Source: Phymorhynchus buccinoides (lineage: Eukaryota; Mollusca; Gastropoda; Neogastropoda; Raphitomidae). Taken from it: a DNA stretch of 64,000 bases. Both the position numbers and the translations under genes were made by a program. The stretch covers positions 16,300,080 to 16,364,079 of the forward strand of contig CM065713.1 in the NCBI GenBank assembly GCA_017654935.2, in the 5' to 3' direction. Of the stretch, positions 9,967 to 21,599 are shown one piece after another. Below the pieces are notes generated by a model. It was not told the origin of the DNA. It saw only the letters and a list, made by a program, of their open reading frames with translations, and did not search any database. Every line of letters begins with the position of its first letter. The stretch's first letter is position 1.

Positions 9967-11100
9967 ACTACCGCACACAAGACCAAGCACACAATGTATG
10001 CAATGTTGTGATACCCGAACTGTGATACTATTATGTATTCATTACTGTATGTATTATTTTTACTACTACTACTACTGTACGGCGAATGGGTACTTTTGTG
10101 TTGATATTAATGCATAATATTGAATGATTATGTGTTTATTAAGTTGTTGTTTTTATAAAAATATGTAAAGATGAAATATTTTGATAATTTCTTGTCTCCT
10201 TTGTGGGTTGAAATGGAGGAAGATTGTAGGCACGGCACACAAATATATCGCGCGCATGCACACACACAAACACTCCCCCAAGTTTCTCTCTCACACACAC
10301 AACCCGCACACACATACACACATACATGCGCGTACGCTCATATATACTTTATGTAGAAAACCTCATTTGAACCAATAACATTCACTTCCACACAGAAAAA
10401 ATACCATACGGGAAACTTTGAAAGATATAACTATCATAATATCCTTTTTTTAATAAAACATACAAGGCACATAATATCCTTTTTACTAATAAAACGTGCA
10501 ACGTACACGATATTCTTTTTACTCATAAAATAGCCTTTATATTAATAAATTATCAAAATCTGATTAAGACTAAATCATAGCCTACTAAAATATCACAAAA
10601 TAATCAAAATCTGAGTAAGACTGACGTATGCTAAAATATGACAAAAAATATCACAACTACAGCCTTCGTCTCTCTCTCTCTCTCTCTCTCTCTCCATCAC
10701 CCGTTTTGTTTGCCTCTCTCAGCCCCCGCCCCCATCCTGCCCCCCCCCCCCCTTCTCTCTCTTCGCCCCTCCCCCTCTTCCTCCCTCTCAATTTGCATAA
10801 AATCGATACTGTGAATATCTGTATATGATAATGATTATGCCTAGATCTCCGTCCGGCCCCAAAACTTGACTGTTCAAATAGACCACGAGACCTTGTTGCC
10901 GCAAAGCTCTTCGACATGTGACATTTTTTAAAATCGATTTTTTTTTTCTTTTTTTTGGGGTGGGTGGTGCCCCCGTCTCTATGTGGGGGGGTTAGGGTTG
11001 TTGTTAAAGACCCACAGAGCCGGCTGGATTAAGTCCCTTGGGGATAGGGTTTTTTTTCTGGGTCGATTTGTGGCTTAGCCTAGGGATAGGATTTGAGGTT
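9967..11100. other. Non-coding sequence, left arm
   Basis: A/T-rich sequence with short CA and CT tracts, a (C)12 run at about 10740 and direct repeats of ATAATATCCTTTTTACTAATA around 10437-10540. No gene recognised. The mirror is about 44800-45790. Confidence 0.6.
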
Positions 11101-11194
11101 CATTAGCTTGGGGATAGACTTACCTCGTATACGATCGAGGCTGCTCTTTAAAGTGATGCCTCGTTTTCAATGTGTATGGGAGCAACACTTGGTC

Positions 11195-11285
11195 AAAATA
11201 AGATTTTTTACCAGCTATAAGAAGGAAAACACGTGAAATACGTGATTTTGACAGCCGGCTCTGTAGGTCTTTAAGCAAGTAGAGA
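11195..11285. repeat. Dispersed repeat with TACCAGCTATAAGA core
   Basis: The core TACCAGCTATAAGAAGGAAA followed by ACACGTGAAATACGTGATTT is shared with about 43560-43640 (mirror) and about 63410-63475. Class unknown. Confidence 0.6.
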
Positions 11286-11454
11286 GGAGATGTAGAGAGT
11301 TTAAAAACAAACAAACCAAATAATAATAAATTTACAAAAAAAACAGCTGGTTCCGATTTTTCCTAATCTCAGTCTCACAGTCTGACACACTGAATCATAA
11401 TAATTGTGACTGTGACACCCTCGTTGCTGGTGCCCCCGTCTCTATGTGTCACCA

Positions 11455-11575
11455 CGGGATAGGGTTAGGGTTAGCTTAGAGATAGGATTTGAGGTTAGGG
11501 CTTAGCCTAGGGATAGGATTTGAGGTTCGGGATAGGGTTAGCTTGGGGATAGGATTTGAGTTTAGGTTTTTGTGT
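11455..11575. repeat. TTAGGG-like degenerate repeat, left arm
   Basis: Short blocks of GGGTTAGGGTTAG alternate with GATAGGATTTGAGG and GATAGGGTTAGCTTGG. The mirror region 43260-44610 is expanded several-fold. It resembles interstitial telomere-type sequence mixed into a longer unit. Confidence 0.75.
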
Positions 11576-11579
11576 TGAC

Positions 11580-12150
11580 ATATAGAGAATGGGACACTGG
11601 CGGAGATATATGCTGGGAGCATAGACGGGGACACATAAAGACGGGGACACATAGAGACGGGACATAATTATACAGAGAAGGGGAGACATAGAGACGAGGA
11701 CACACATAGAGACAGGAACATGTAGAGATACAGGGACACATAGAGTCTGAGACACATAGAGGCGGGACACATAGAGACGAGGACATATAGAGATAGAGGC
11801 GGGGACACATAGAGACGAGGGACACATATTGAGACGGGGACACATAGAGGCGGGAACATATATTGAGAGGACACGGGGACATATAGAGACGGGGACACAT
11901 AGAGACGACATAGAGACACATAGAGACGGGGACATATAGAGACGGGGACACATAGAGACGGGGACATATAGAGATTGGGACATATATTGAGACGGGGACA
12001 TATTGAGACGACATAGAGACGGGGACACATAGAGACGGGGACATATTAAGATGAGACGGGGACACATAGAGACGGGGACATATAGAGACGAGGATACATG
12101 GAGACGGGGTCACACAGAGGCTGAATTGGGGACACAGTGACAGAGACGGG
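11580..12150. repeat. 16-bp minisatellite (GGGGACACATAGAGAC), left arm
   Basis: About 35 imperfect copies of a 16-17 bp unit alternating GACACATAGAGACGGG and GACATATAGAGACGGG. The mirror is 42770-43230. The same unit reappears at 43720-44120 and, inside gene B, at 60560-61260. Pro-Arg-Leu-Tyr-rich frames here are artefacts. Confidence 0.95.
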
Positions 12151-12289
12151 GGGCCCAATGTCACCCAAGCCTCACACACATCTGAAAGGGGCTGAGAAGT
12201 CCGGGTGATTTCGTAACCACGTGGATCTGAGGAAAACAAACAAACACATTGACAACCCACAATCAACCAGACGATCGTGCAAGTTCTTT

Positions 12290-12735
12290 TCCCTAGACAA
12301 GTTTGATGGGTGCATCGGGGCAGTGGGTGGATGCCTCGTGCCTCCATACGGGGAGCTGGACGACCCTGCCCCCTGCACGAGTCTCTCCCCGTGGGGATAC
12401 CGGGGAGGTCTTTCGCAAAAAATAGTTCCCCCACCTTCTGGAAGTTCTGTGCTTGTAACTTCCTCTAATCTGCCACTCTCTTTGACTCTGCCTTTTCCTT
12501 TGCTTTCTGTCATCGACTGTCTTTCTGACTTAATGGCCCATTCTCCAGGCTTTTTTTTACCAAAAAAAATCTTCCAAATAACTTTTCTCCTTTGAGCTTC
12601 TCCGAAATCGGAATGTGTCGACTGTATGCAGCGGGGAGACCGGTGAACACTGAAAACCGGACACATAGTACTTTACCCATTATGGCCTTTTGGCCTGGGA
12701 ACGCAGAAGAAGAAGAAGAAGAAGAAGAAGATGGG
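12290..12735 (+). mobile_element. SINE-like element, full copy, (GAA)n tail
   Basis: From about 12385: CCCCGTGGGGATACCGGGG, TTCCCCCACCTTCTGGAAGT, ACTCTCTTTGACTCTGCC, GCAGCGGGGAGACCGGTGAA and CCTTTTGGCCTGGGAACGCA, then (GAA)n at about 12706-12732. The upstream part to about 12290 matches in both arms and may belong to the element. Other copies: 16340-16900 (-), 38045-38600 (+), 42180-42620 (-), 58005-58340 (-). The terminal GGCCTGGGAACGCAGAAGAA is shared with the LINE fragment at 18130-18610. Confidence 0.75.
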
Positions 12736-12839
12736 AAAAAGAAGACTCGACATAAGTGCATCAGAAAACTCGACATAAGTCGCAGCTCAGCTATAATTGT
12801 TTTTGAGCAAAAGCAAAACATAGTCATTCAACAACCCTA

Positions 12840-13276
12840 AAAATATCAAATTCCCGTTGAAGACATTTGATTGATCTCTATTTCTATGTGATCTACCAAC
12901 ACACAAACTATCATTTGAATTATTCTGTTTTTGTGTGTAGGTTACTTATTCTTTCTTTCGTATTTTTGTTGTTGTGGCTAGCCAAAATCAATAGAAACAA
13001 AGACCCCAAACTCTCTCTTTTATGTGGCAGTTCTGCAAATGATGTAGCCTATCTTGGTATTTGTATGAAGATATGTTTTAACAGTTATTTCCATTTTTTT
13101 TTTTTTTTTTTGTTTGTTTGCTGTGTGTGTGTGTGTACGTGCGTGCCGTGAGTGTGTGCATCTGTATACATGTGTGAACGTCCATACGCGTGCATGTGTG
13201 TGTCACTGTATGTGTGTGTGTCGTCCGCATGCGTGCGTGTGGGTGTGTGTGCGTTCGTGCGCGTGTGTACGCCCGT

Positions 13277-13327
<51 letters not shown>

Positions 13328-14330
13328 CTGTGAGTGCGTGCGCGTGTCTTTCTGTCTCTTCTTCTTCTGTTACCTGTTTATTCGGGTGGGAAGACGTCCA
13401 CTAAAAAACATCTGCTCAGGAGCTCGTGTGGGACTCACGTGACTGTCAGAAAACAAAGCAGGAAAGAGCGTTGCCATTCACAGAACACCACTCCCCCCCC
13501 CCCCCCCCCCCCCCTCTCTCTGTTTGTCTTTGTGCGTCTGTCTGTTTGTTTGTCTATGTCTGTCTGTGCGTGCATCCCTTTACTATTCTCTGTCTGCTCT
13601 GCCCCCCCCCCCCCCTCCCCATTTTCTTGGTGTTTTCTGGTAGTTGTTGGCTTGTACGGTTTTTGTTTGCCTCAGGGCTTGTGTGAAAGAAGCTTATTCT
13701 TTGGGTTATCTTATTGCCCTGGATTAAACCAAATTTCGTTCGTTCGTTCCCCTATTTCTCTCTCCCCGTCTCTCCCTCTCTTTCTGTACGTCTCTGTCCC
13801 TCATTTCCATTTAGCAATTTCCCCCCCCAAAAAAAACCTTTAAAAAGTGGGATATATAGAGTACTGACGAGTCTTTGCGTTGGTTGGGTCAGTGCGTACC
13901 CCCCCCCCTTGAAATCGTAGAGATTGTAAAGAAATCGCGTCATGCTTGCGTCATTTATTCCAATGACGTTTATTTCTTCAGGCTTCCATTTTCAACCGAA
14001 AGAGAACAACTTTCATGGAGTTAGAAGGTAAAATCTGAATTTACTCATTTTACGTTATGGTTTCCTCAACGCACTTGATGTGGGGTGAAAGTTGCTATGG
14101 TTACATAATTATAAGTGTATATAGATAAAAATGCAACACCCACTGACCCGTACCGGTACCAATGACCAATTTGTCACAGTCCTCAGAAATCCGTTTGCTT
14201 CTAGAAAACGGGTTCAGTTACAAAGCAGAACGTTGATACGGTGGAAGCAGAAACATTTTAACAGACGCTGGTGATCTAAATCTTGTCCAATATCGAACTG
14301 GAGATCCGCAAATTGACGTCATAGGGGAAG
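12840..14330. other. Non-coding sequence with microsatellites, left arm
   Basis: Holds a (T)18 run at about 13096, GT-rich sequence at 13121-13270, (CT)22 at about 13279-13322, C runs at about 13492-13514 and 13602-13619, and otherwise unremarkable sequence. Leu-Ser and Cys-Val open frames are artefacts. No exon could be supported. The mirror is about 40625-42070. Confidence 0.6.
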
Positions 14331-14333
14331 ACG

Positions 14334-14537
14334 GGGTAAAAAGCGCATGGGCGGGTAAGAAGCCCACCCCAATTATCTCATGAAATGAAGCAAATTTCAG
14401 TCTCATTTTGCCCATGAGACGAGCGTTAATGTCTAGCATTTGTCTCATGGGCAAATTTGACTGATATTTTCTTTATTTCATGAGATAATTGGGGTGGGCT
14501 TCTTACCCGCCCATGCGCTTTTTACCCCGTCTTCCCC
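14334..14537. mobile_element. Palindromic TA-target MITE, copy 2 (left arm)
   Basis: Same GGGGAAGACGGGG...CCCCGTCTTCCCC foldback as 2428-2641, flanked by TA. The mirror copy is 40407-40620. Confidence 0.85.
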
Positions 14538-14700
14538 TACTACGATAATGCCTTAAGGGGTACGCAACCCCCCTCAGTACTCCAGGCGCCAATACAAGAC
14601 TAATCAACACTGTAGGCCACTACCCTTTTTCATGGATAATAAAACGCTTCAGATTATACAAGGCTCACATTTATTTTAACAAACATCAGATATGGCAATT

Positions 14701-14944
14701 CAGTGGAAGCTCCCAGCTTATAAGACTTCCCGTAAAAAGACTCCCTCCGGCCACGTAAAACCCACTTCTCTGAGACATTGCCCTTCTTTGTAAGTATTAA
14801 AATCACCTCCCTTACAAGACCCCTCCCTATATAAGACCTCATTTTGGATGAGTTTTTGAAGGTCTTTTTCTTCTCTTCGCCCTATTAGGCAGCCAACTTC
14901 ATCACGTTGAAGATTCTGCTGGTCTTATAAGGGAGCTTCCATTG
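14701..14944. mobile_element. CAGTGGAAGCTCCC-ended MITE (left arm)
   Basis: Inverted ends CAGTGGAAGCTCCC and GGGAGCTTCCATTG, with TTATAAGAC near both. The end motif recalls Tigger/pogo-type elements (inference). The mirror is 40002-40243. The related end GGGAGGTTCCACTG closes the larger foldback at 17626. Confidence 0.65.
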
Positions 14945-14995
14945 TAGTAGCTGCATAATCATTAAAAAAAGTTTTAATGAGCAACTTAGGACTCG

Positions 14996-15060
14996 GATTT
15001 GACCGCCAGGGGGCAATCAAACCAGTAGGGGCTTATCGCGTGATATTCTTAGTTGGGTGT

Positions 15061-15128
<68 letters not shown>

Positions 15129-15266
15129 TGAGTCCTCTCTCTCTCTTACTACGCCCAACTAAAAATATCGTGTTCTCATCTCCCTTTCTCTCTCTCTCAC
15201 TACGCCCAACTAAGAATATCACGCGATAAGCCCCTACTGGTTTGATTGCCCCCTGGCGGTCAAATC
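14996..15266. mobile_element. Foldback MITE with (GA)n centre (left arm)
   Basis: About 70-bp inverted arms beginning GATTTGACCGCCAGGGGGCA and containing TATCGCGTGATATTCTTAGT. The centre is (GA)n (about 15062-15123) plus a second short inverted copy. The mirror is 39680-39950. It lies 95 bp from the 3' end of the Cys-rich exon. Confidence 0.8.
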
Positions 15267-15361
15267 CCGCGTCATAAGTTGACCATTATCGCGTCACAAA
15301 GCTCAAGGAACAGCTAAAATGTCGTCCGGTCAGAATAATGTTATGGTCGCCAAAGACTTAC

Positions 15362-15790
15362 CGGCTGGCGGTGCGAGGCATACAGTCCCGGTAGAAATCC
15401 TCGCCCAGAGCCGACGCGTTCAGACGAGCGCTGAAAGTCCGATTTCCAAAGCGGTCGCAGTCCACGGTGGAGCGCAGAGGACCATGCGTTCGCTCGTACT
15501 CCGCCGTAAAGGGCCGATGCCGGTCGTAGCAGCCGGATTGCCGGTTACTGCACGATACGATCCGAGAGGACAGCGCGGGGGGGTGACGTCGGTAGCAGAC
15601 GCAGCTGAGAGAGCGGCCGTTGGGGTAGACGCGGTCGTTGCAGTAGCAGTTGTAGCTGGGCGGACAAACGTCATCGTCGTCGTCGTTGTCGTCGAGCGTT
15701 ATGGAATCGCAGCTCTTGTCGCACTGCAAGGAGCGAGATGAGAAGCAGCGAAGGGTGCTGGACAGCGGCTGACGTTGATAGCAGGAGCCC
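15362..15790 (-). CDS. Gene C Cys-rich exon, left-arm copy
   Basis: A 429-nt exon with acceptor TGTTCTCCAG and donor CG/GTAAGT on the minus strand; it enters and leaves in phase 2. It encodes about 142 residues with 13 cysteines, an acidic stretch (DDNDDDDD, about residues 34-41) and two N-glycosylation sequons (NRT, NAS) near the C-terminal side. The composition suggests a secreted or extracellular domain; no family is recognised. The frame is open throughout with GC-rich codon use unlike the A/T-rich surroundings. The plus-strand frame here is a shadow. The partner exon at 39156-39584 is the same length and differs by only a cluster of substitutions (Leu to Pro after SIT). Flanking exons were not found, except a possible N-terminal membrane exon at 19628-19748. 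Confidence 0.7.
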
Positions 15791-15844
15791 CTGGAGAACA
15801 GCAAAGCAGCACGCCCACAGAGTTAAGCGGGAGACAGACTATGC

Positions 15845-16340
15845 GACCGCCTCATATGACTCGATCAGGTCGCGACGTTGACCAAATTTTGTTTCCCGCA
15901 CAGAAGAGGTCACAAGCCATCTGACTCGATCAGTGAAATTTAGAACCCGCCCTATTCGGCCCTGTCACCTGACTGGGCCTGACTGAGTCAGACTGATCGA
16001 GCAGGATAGTATGCAAATGAGGTGAAACGTCACGACCCGACCGAGTCACATGAGGCAGTCACACAGTCTGTCGCCGGCTTTAGAGGAGCCGGCCACAACT
16101 GAACGCCCACTAACATCGCACGACTGTACCGGATACGATTCGATCACGTGGTCTCGAAGAACAAATTTGATTCGCGTTTAGTCGAGACCTCGTGATCGAA
16201 TCGTATCGTGCAGTCGTACGATTTTAGTTGACGTGTAGCCGAGCTTTAATTATAAAAAAGGGGACAGTCACACACATGCGAATCGTATCTGAATGCGATG
16301 CGATTTGGAGGATGCGAGTCCTGAATCACGTGGAATTCAT
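15845..16340. other. Non-coding sequence with short palindromes, left arm
   Basis: Contains inverted pairs such as CACGTGGTCTCGAAG...GTCGAGACCTCGTGATC (about 16146-16195) and repeated GACTCGATCAG/GACTGATCGAGCAG motifs. It probably includes an old foldback element (TACGATTCGATCACG). No gene seen. The mirror is 38650-39120. Confidence 0.5.
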
Positions 16341-16900
16341 GTATTGGGTCTTCTTCTACGTTCCCAGGCCATATGGCCCTAATGGGTAAGATACGTAGGG
16401 TAAGACGGGGTAAAAAGCCCATGGGCGGGTAAGAAGCCCATGCCAATTATCTCATGACATGAAGCAAATTTCAGTCAAATTTTGCCCATGAGACGAATGT
16501 TAATGTTTAGCGTTCGTCTTATGGGCTAAAGTTTACTAAAATTTGCTTAATTTCATGCGATAATTGGCATGGGCTTCTTACCCGCCCATGGGCTTTTTAC
16601 CCCGTCTTCCCCTACGTGTCAGGTTTTCAGTTTTCACTGGTCTCCCCGCTGCGCAGCCGACACATTCCGATTTCGGAGGAAACTCAAAGAAGAAAACTTA
16701 GTTTAAAGATTTTTTTGAAGAAAAAAAAGGCAGGAGAATGAGCCAATAAGTCAGAAAGATAGATGACAGAAAGCAAAGGGAAAGGCAGAGTCAAAGAGAG
16801 TGGCAGTTTAGAGGAAGCTACAATTAAGCACAGAACTTCCAGAAGGTGGGGGGATTATTTTTACAAAAGACCCCCCGGTATCCCCTCGGGGAGATAAGAC
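16340..16900 (-). mobile_element. SINE-like element split by a MITE (left arm)
   Basis: The 3' end (TTCTTCTACGTTCCCAGGCC, about 16346) and body (GTCTCCCCGCTGCGCAGCC, 16640 onward to CCCCCCGGTATCCCCTCGGGG) belong to the GAA-tailed family. They are separated by the 215-bp palindromic MITE at 16398-16612, which interrupts ACGTA/TACGTG with TA on both sides. The mirror is 38045-38600. Confidence 0.8.
16398..16612. mobile_element. Palindromic TA-target MITE, copy 3 (left arm)
   Basis: A diverged subfamily member (GCCCATGGGCGGG in place of GCGCATGGGCGGG) inserted inside a SINE-like element. The mirror is 38333-38547. Confidence 0.85.
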
Positions 16901-17626
16901 CTTAAAAAACCACATCCAAAATGAAGATCTTAAACGGGAGGGAGTTGCATAAGGGAGGTAATTTTAATACTTACAAAGAAGGGCAATGTCATAGAGAAGT
17001 ATGTCTTAAAAAGGTGGACCCTGACGGATGGGTTTTTGCAAGAAACACGTCGAGATCACCAGAAAGACAGCCTTTTCAAGGATCGGAACACTCACTTTGC
17101 TCTGGTTTCCTAGAAATTAAACCGTCAAAACGGCGATTCCTCCTTGGCGGAGATGCCGGAGAGAGTAGCCATTTTGGATGGGGTGGGTGGAGGTCACTCA
17201 TTGTGGTTGAAGCTTTTTCTTTTTTTGTAATGCAGTAAAAAAAAAAAGGAGCTATTTCCTTTGTTGTGAGCGAAACTCCTTTAGATAAACTATACAAATT
17301 CAAAATTATAAAATAAAAAGGCTTGTATTGCGAATATTTCGTGCAAACGATTTGGTCTAAACACAGGCGGCCATTAGAAAAGAGACGGCACACGCCTTCT
17401 CTTTGGGTGAAAGAATTTGACTTCCAGCACCTCCGCCAAGGAGGAATCGCCGATTTGACGGTTTGATTTCTAGGAAACCAGAGCAAAGTGAGTGTTGCAA
17501 TCTCTGTAAAGGGCGTTTTCCTGGTGATCTGGACGTGTTTCTTACAAAAAACTCATCCATCAGGGTGCCCCTTTAAAAGGGAGGAGTTCTTATAACGGGG
17601 AGGGGTCTTATAAGGGAGGTTCCACT
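16895..17626. mobile_element. Large foldback element, about 730 bp (left arm)
   Basis: Arms of about 150-165 bp at about 17010-17165 and 17425-17575 are inverted copies (GATTCCTCCTTGGCGGA against TCCGCCAAGGAGGAATC; GGTTTCCTAGAAATTAAACC against GGTTTGATTTCTAGGAAACC). They surround a 260-bp A/T-rich centre. The right end is CTTATAAGGGAGGTTCCACTG. The mirror is about 37315-38040. Small Lys/Arg-rich frames are not supported as genes. Confidence 0.75.
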
Positions 17627-18130
17627 GATAACGCCACCTGTACGAACCTGTTTCCAAACGATAGTCTGGGGCTGGTTATTCCAGTCGTGCTTCGGGACGC
17701 ACAGAGGGAGAAAGGCCGCAGGCGTCGTCTTCTTCCAACGCCGCTAGTGCGGCTGGTGCAGCACAGCTTCTTCTTCTTGCGACAAAAGCAAGCTGCAATC
17801 CAGTCACAGTCCATCAAATAATTAATCAATCGGTTAACCAACCAATCAAAACATTGAATTGATAATCCAATCAATCAATCAATCAAAAAACTGAATTGAC
17901 CATCCAATCGATCAATCAGCCAACCAGCCAACTGATCAATCAATCAATCAAACATCAAATCAACCAACCAACCAGCAACCAACAAATAATCAATCAATCA
18001 AGCAGTTTTACTGTCCTTTTTAAATGCATTGCGCAAAAGGATATTTTGCCTGCTGTCACAAAGCAAATAACAAACAAACATGTAAACTCTGTACAGTAAA
18101 ATGATCACGAAACAACTGAGTCACGCAATA
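17627..18130. other. Non-coding sequence with (ATCA)n-like repeat, left arm
   Basis: Imperfect CAATCAAT/CCAACCAA tetranucleotide repeat at about 17815-18000. An 88-codon minus-strand frame (17608-17874) is conserved in the mirror (37060-37326), but arm identity explains that. No domain seen. Confidence 0.55.
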
Positions 18131-18610
18131 AAACGAGTTTCTTCTTCTTCTTCTTCTGCGTTCCCGGGCCATGCTTATAAATCTCCAATCCAGTGGTGAG
18201 GGTGAAGTCTTCTTCAGCACCTCTGTGGATCCCCACAGCTTCTGTTGGAGCTCCATCCCATCCGGCCAGGTTTGACATCTGATGATGGTAAGTGGGGCAC
18301 TCTTGGAGGATGTGATTGGATTCCAGTGCCACAATAAGGACACTCACTGGTGTGTGTCAGGTTGATTCTGTAAAGGTGTGACAGGAATCGGCAGTGTCCT
18401 GTTCTCAGTCTGAACAGTATCACCTGTTGTTGACGACTGAGGCCTTGGAGATCATCCTTGTCGTTTTCAATTCCAAGACGGTTCCTCCGTGATTCTTGGA
18501 ACCTGGTGCGCAGGATGGTTTTTGCCTCCTTGTGTGACAAGGGATGGTTTGGCTGGTTCAGCTGGCTGCCTTGCTTTGACAGTCTGTCTGTAGGCCTATG
18601 CACCACCAAT
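18130..18610 (-). pseudogene. Non-LTR retrotransposon 3'-end fragment (left arm)
   Basis: The minus-strand frame encodes the region after the reverse transcriptase of a LINE: LFRLRTGHCR is followed by a Cys motif (ECPYCGTGIQ) typical of the C-terminal end of Jockey/I-related and other LINE ORF2 proteins. It is 5'-truncated at a (GT)n tract (about 18640) and frameshifted near the Cys motif relative to the mirror copy (36357-36800, which reads ECPCGTGILSPEHI). It ends GGCCCGGGAACGCAGAAGAA with (GAA)n at about 18137-18160, the same tail as the SINE-like family. No RT catalytic motif remains, so the fragment is inactive. Confidence 0.8.
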
Positions 18611-18634
18611 GAAACATCATATTATGAAACGCCA

Positions 18635-18639
<5 letters not shown>

Positions 18640-18695
<56 letters not shown>
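18640..18695. repeat. (GT)n microsatellite
   Basis: About 28 dinucleotides, mirrored by (CA)n at 36231-36323 with a different length. Confidence 0.98.
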
Positions 18696-18697
<2 letters not shown>

Positions 18698-18699
18698 GT

Positions 18700-19102
18700 G
18701 TGGAACACAGAACGGGCCTTATAACTCCGCCGTTTTTCGACCGAATCGCTTCAAATTTGCTATCAGCCCTAGCGTGGCGATGGCAACGGCAGCCAAGGTG
18801 GCTGTGTCATTTGCGCGGTTTGGCAAATGCGCGAAACGCGTATCCACCGGCCTCTCGGCGCCCGTATCTCTGGTATTTCTGGACGGATTGCCTTCAAATG
18901 TGGACGGTAGATGACCGGGGACAGTGGTTATCTGTGTGCCAAACTGGAAGCGAATCGATTTATAAAAGCGCGCGATATGCGCCGCTTGACCTTTTCACAA
19001 ACCGCGGCGAAACGAGACCCGACATTGACTCGAAATTTGGAACGTGCATGACCAGGGATAGTGACTATCTTGGTGCAAAATTTCAACAGCATCCATTTAT
19101 AA
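18700..19102. repeat. Dispersed repeat, left arm
   Basis: Contains two diverged internal copies of a unit with GCGAATCGATTTATAAAAGC and GCATCCATTTATAAACGC, each followed by CGCGCGATATG. The mirror is 35830-36215. Codon-like openness is limited and no domain is visible. Confidence 0.5.
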
Positions 19103-20011
19103 ACGCGCGCGATATGAGCCAATTTACATTTGTGCGCACCCAAAACGGACGCTAATTTCAATCAACACTTTACACACAACACAACTCGCTTCTGCGCGCG
19201 AGCGGCCAACAAGACGGTTGGAGAGCGGAGATTACTTTACCGAGGTACCAACATCCCGCTATACACCGCTATTGGCTTCCAGCTCATTGCCGTTCACTAT
19301 GAGGTTAACGTTAAGGTGTGTGGGGGTATGGGGTGGGGGTGGGGAGTAGGGTGGGCGGGTAGAACGGGATGAGAGAAGAAAGATGGAAGGAGGGAGGACA
19401 CCGGCGAAACCGGTACTTCGCGGACCCGGCTTGGCGTTACCGGTACTAGGCGTTACCGGTACTAGGCGTTGCGCTAGTGTTTATGAAATGTGCATTAAAT
19501 TCGAGCCTCAGTTTTGGTTTCCAATCCTGTCTAGTTTATGCCCTTGGTGCGTTCGGGTCAAAGTCATGGGGATAGCTACACAAGCCTACTGTAATATCTT
19601 CGCCTACAACATTGAACGTGAACTCACAGCAGATCAAGCGCCAAATCATCAAGCCCAGTAGGCCCACCAAAACCGCGACTCCCAACAGCACCGAACGATT
19701 GGTTTCGTAGCAGAGAGTCTGCAACGTTGTCACTGGAATTACTATCATTCTGACACATTAACATCATAAATATAATCAAATATAATATAAAAAATATAGT
19801 TATGTGTTGTTGTTTTTAGAACACACCAACCACACTACTACCACCACCACTACTACTACTAGTAGTACTAGGTTCTACTTCTTATAGAGCAAATAGATCT
19901 ACACAACAAAGCTAAGACTCTCTGAAACCAGTTTCGTGTTGCTTTGCGTTTCTTTTTGCATGACGTCTAAATGATATGACGCAATAATATCGTGTTAGGT
20001 GGGGGGGGGAA

Positions 20012-20030
<19 letters not shown>
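19103..20030. other. About 930 bp present only in the left arm
   Basis: The right arm jumps from ATGAATGGATGCTGTTG (about 35824) directly to GAGAGACCTCCAT, whereas the left arm has about 930 bp between these sequences. The segment is GC-richer at its start and contains GGTACTAGGCGTTACC duplicated at about 19437-19468, G-rich sequence at 19320-19360 and a candidate membrane exon (19628-19748). No transposon termini were recognised, so a deletion in the right arm is as likely as an insertion here. Confidence 0.75.
19628..19748 (-). CDS. Candidate N-terminal membrane exon of gene C
   Basis: The minus-strand ATG at 19748 opens a 40-residue reading with a short polar start, NRS, a 20-residue hydrophobic helix (VLLGVAVLVGLLGLMIWRLI) and Cys, then CT/GTGAGT, a good donor in phase 1. 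Phase 1 right after the membrane helix matches genes A and B. However, the gene C exon at 15362-15790 enters in phase 2, so an extra exon would be needed and none was found. The whole exon is absent from the right arm. It could equally be a chance frame of 70 codons ending at 19536. Confidence 0.3.
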
Positions 20031-21190
<1,160 letters not shown>

Positions 21191-21259
21191 AAATATTTTC
21201 CATCCTCCACAAAGTCATTCAACGCCCCTGTCTTCCTCCCTCATTACTTTATCAGCGTG

Positions 21260-21260
<1 letters not shown>

Positions 21261-21341
<81 letters not shown>
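21261..21341. repeat. (CA)n microsatellite
   Basis: About 40 CA dinucleotides; the mirror is shorter (about 34533-34565). A short (GA)n tract follows at 21428-21482. Confidence 0.97.
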
Positions 21342-21344
<3 letters not shown>

Positions 21345-21599
21345 GTGGTCTCTCTTATTGTCTCTAAGATCTGCATGACCACTCTTTCAGTGATATTCAA
21401 CTGCAGAGAGTGAAGATTTAGAGAGAGCCAGAGAGAGAGAGGGAGAGAGAGAGAGAGAGAGAGAGGAGAGCGAAAGAGAGAGAAACGCAGAGACAATGTT
21501 CACAACTTCCCAGGCTCACACATTAACATTCATATTATCAAACTCACATTCGCAAACATACCAACATAGGAACACAAAGCATGAAAACAAAGAAGAAAA

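Noticed and set aside
15319..15741. 140-codon plus-strand frame opposite the gene C exon (also 39205-39627, minus)
   Set aside because: Shadow frame; the opposite strand has acceptor, donor and the Cys pattern.
17608..17874. 88-codon frame conserved at 37060-37326
   Set aside because: Again only arm identity; overlaps a foldback end and a tetranucleotide repeat.
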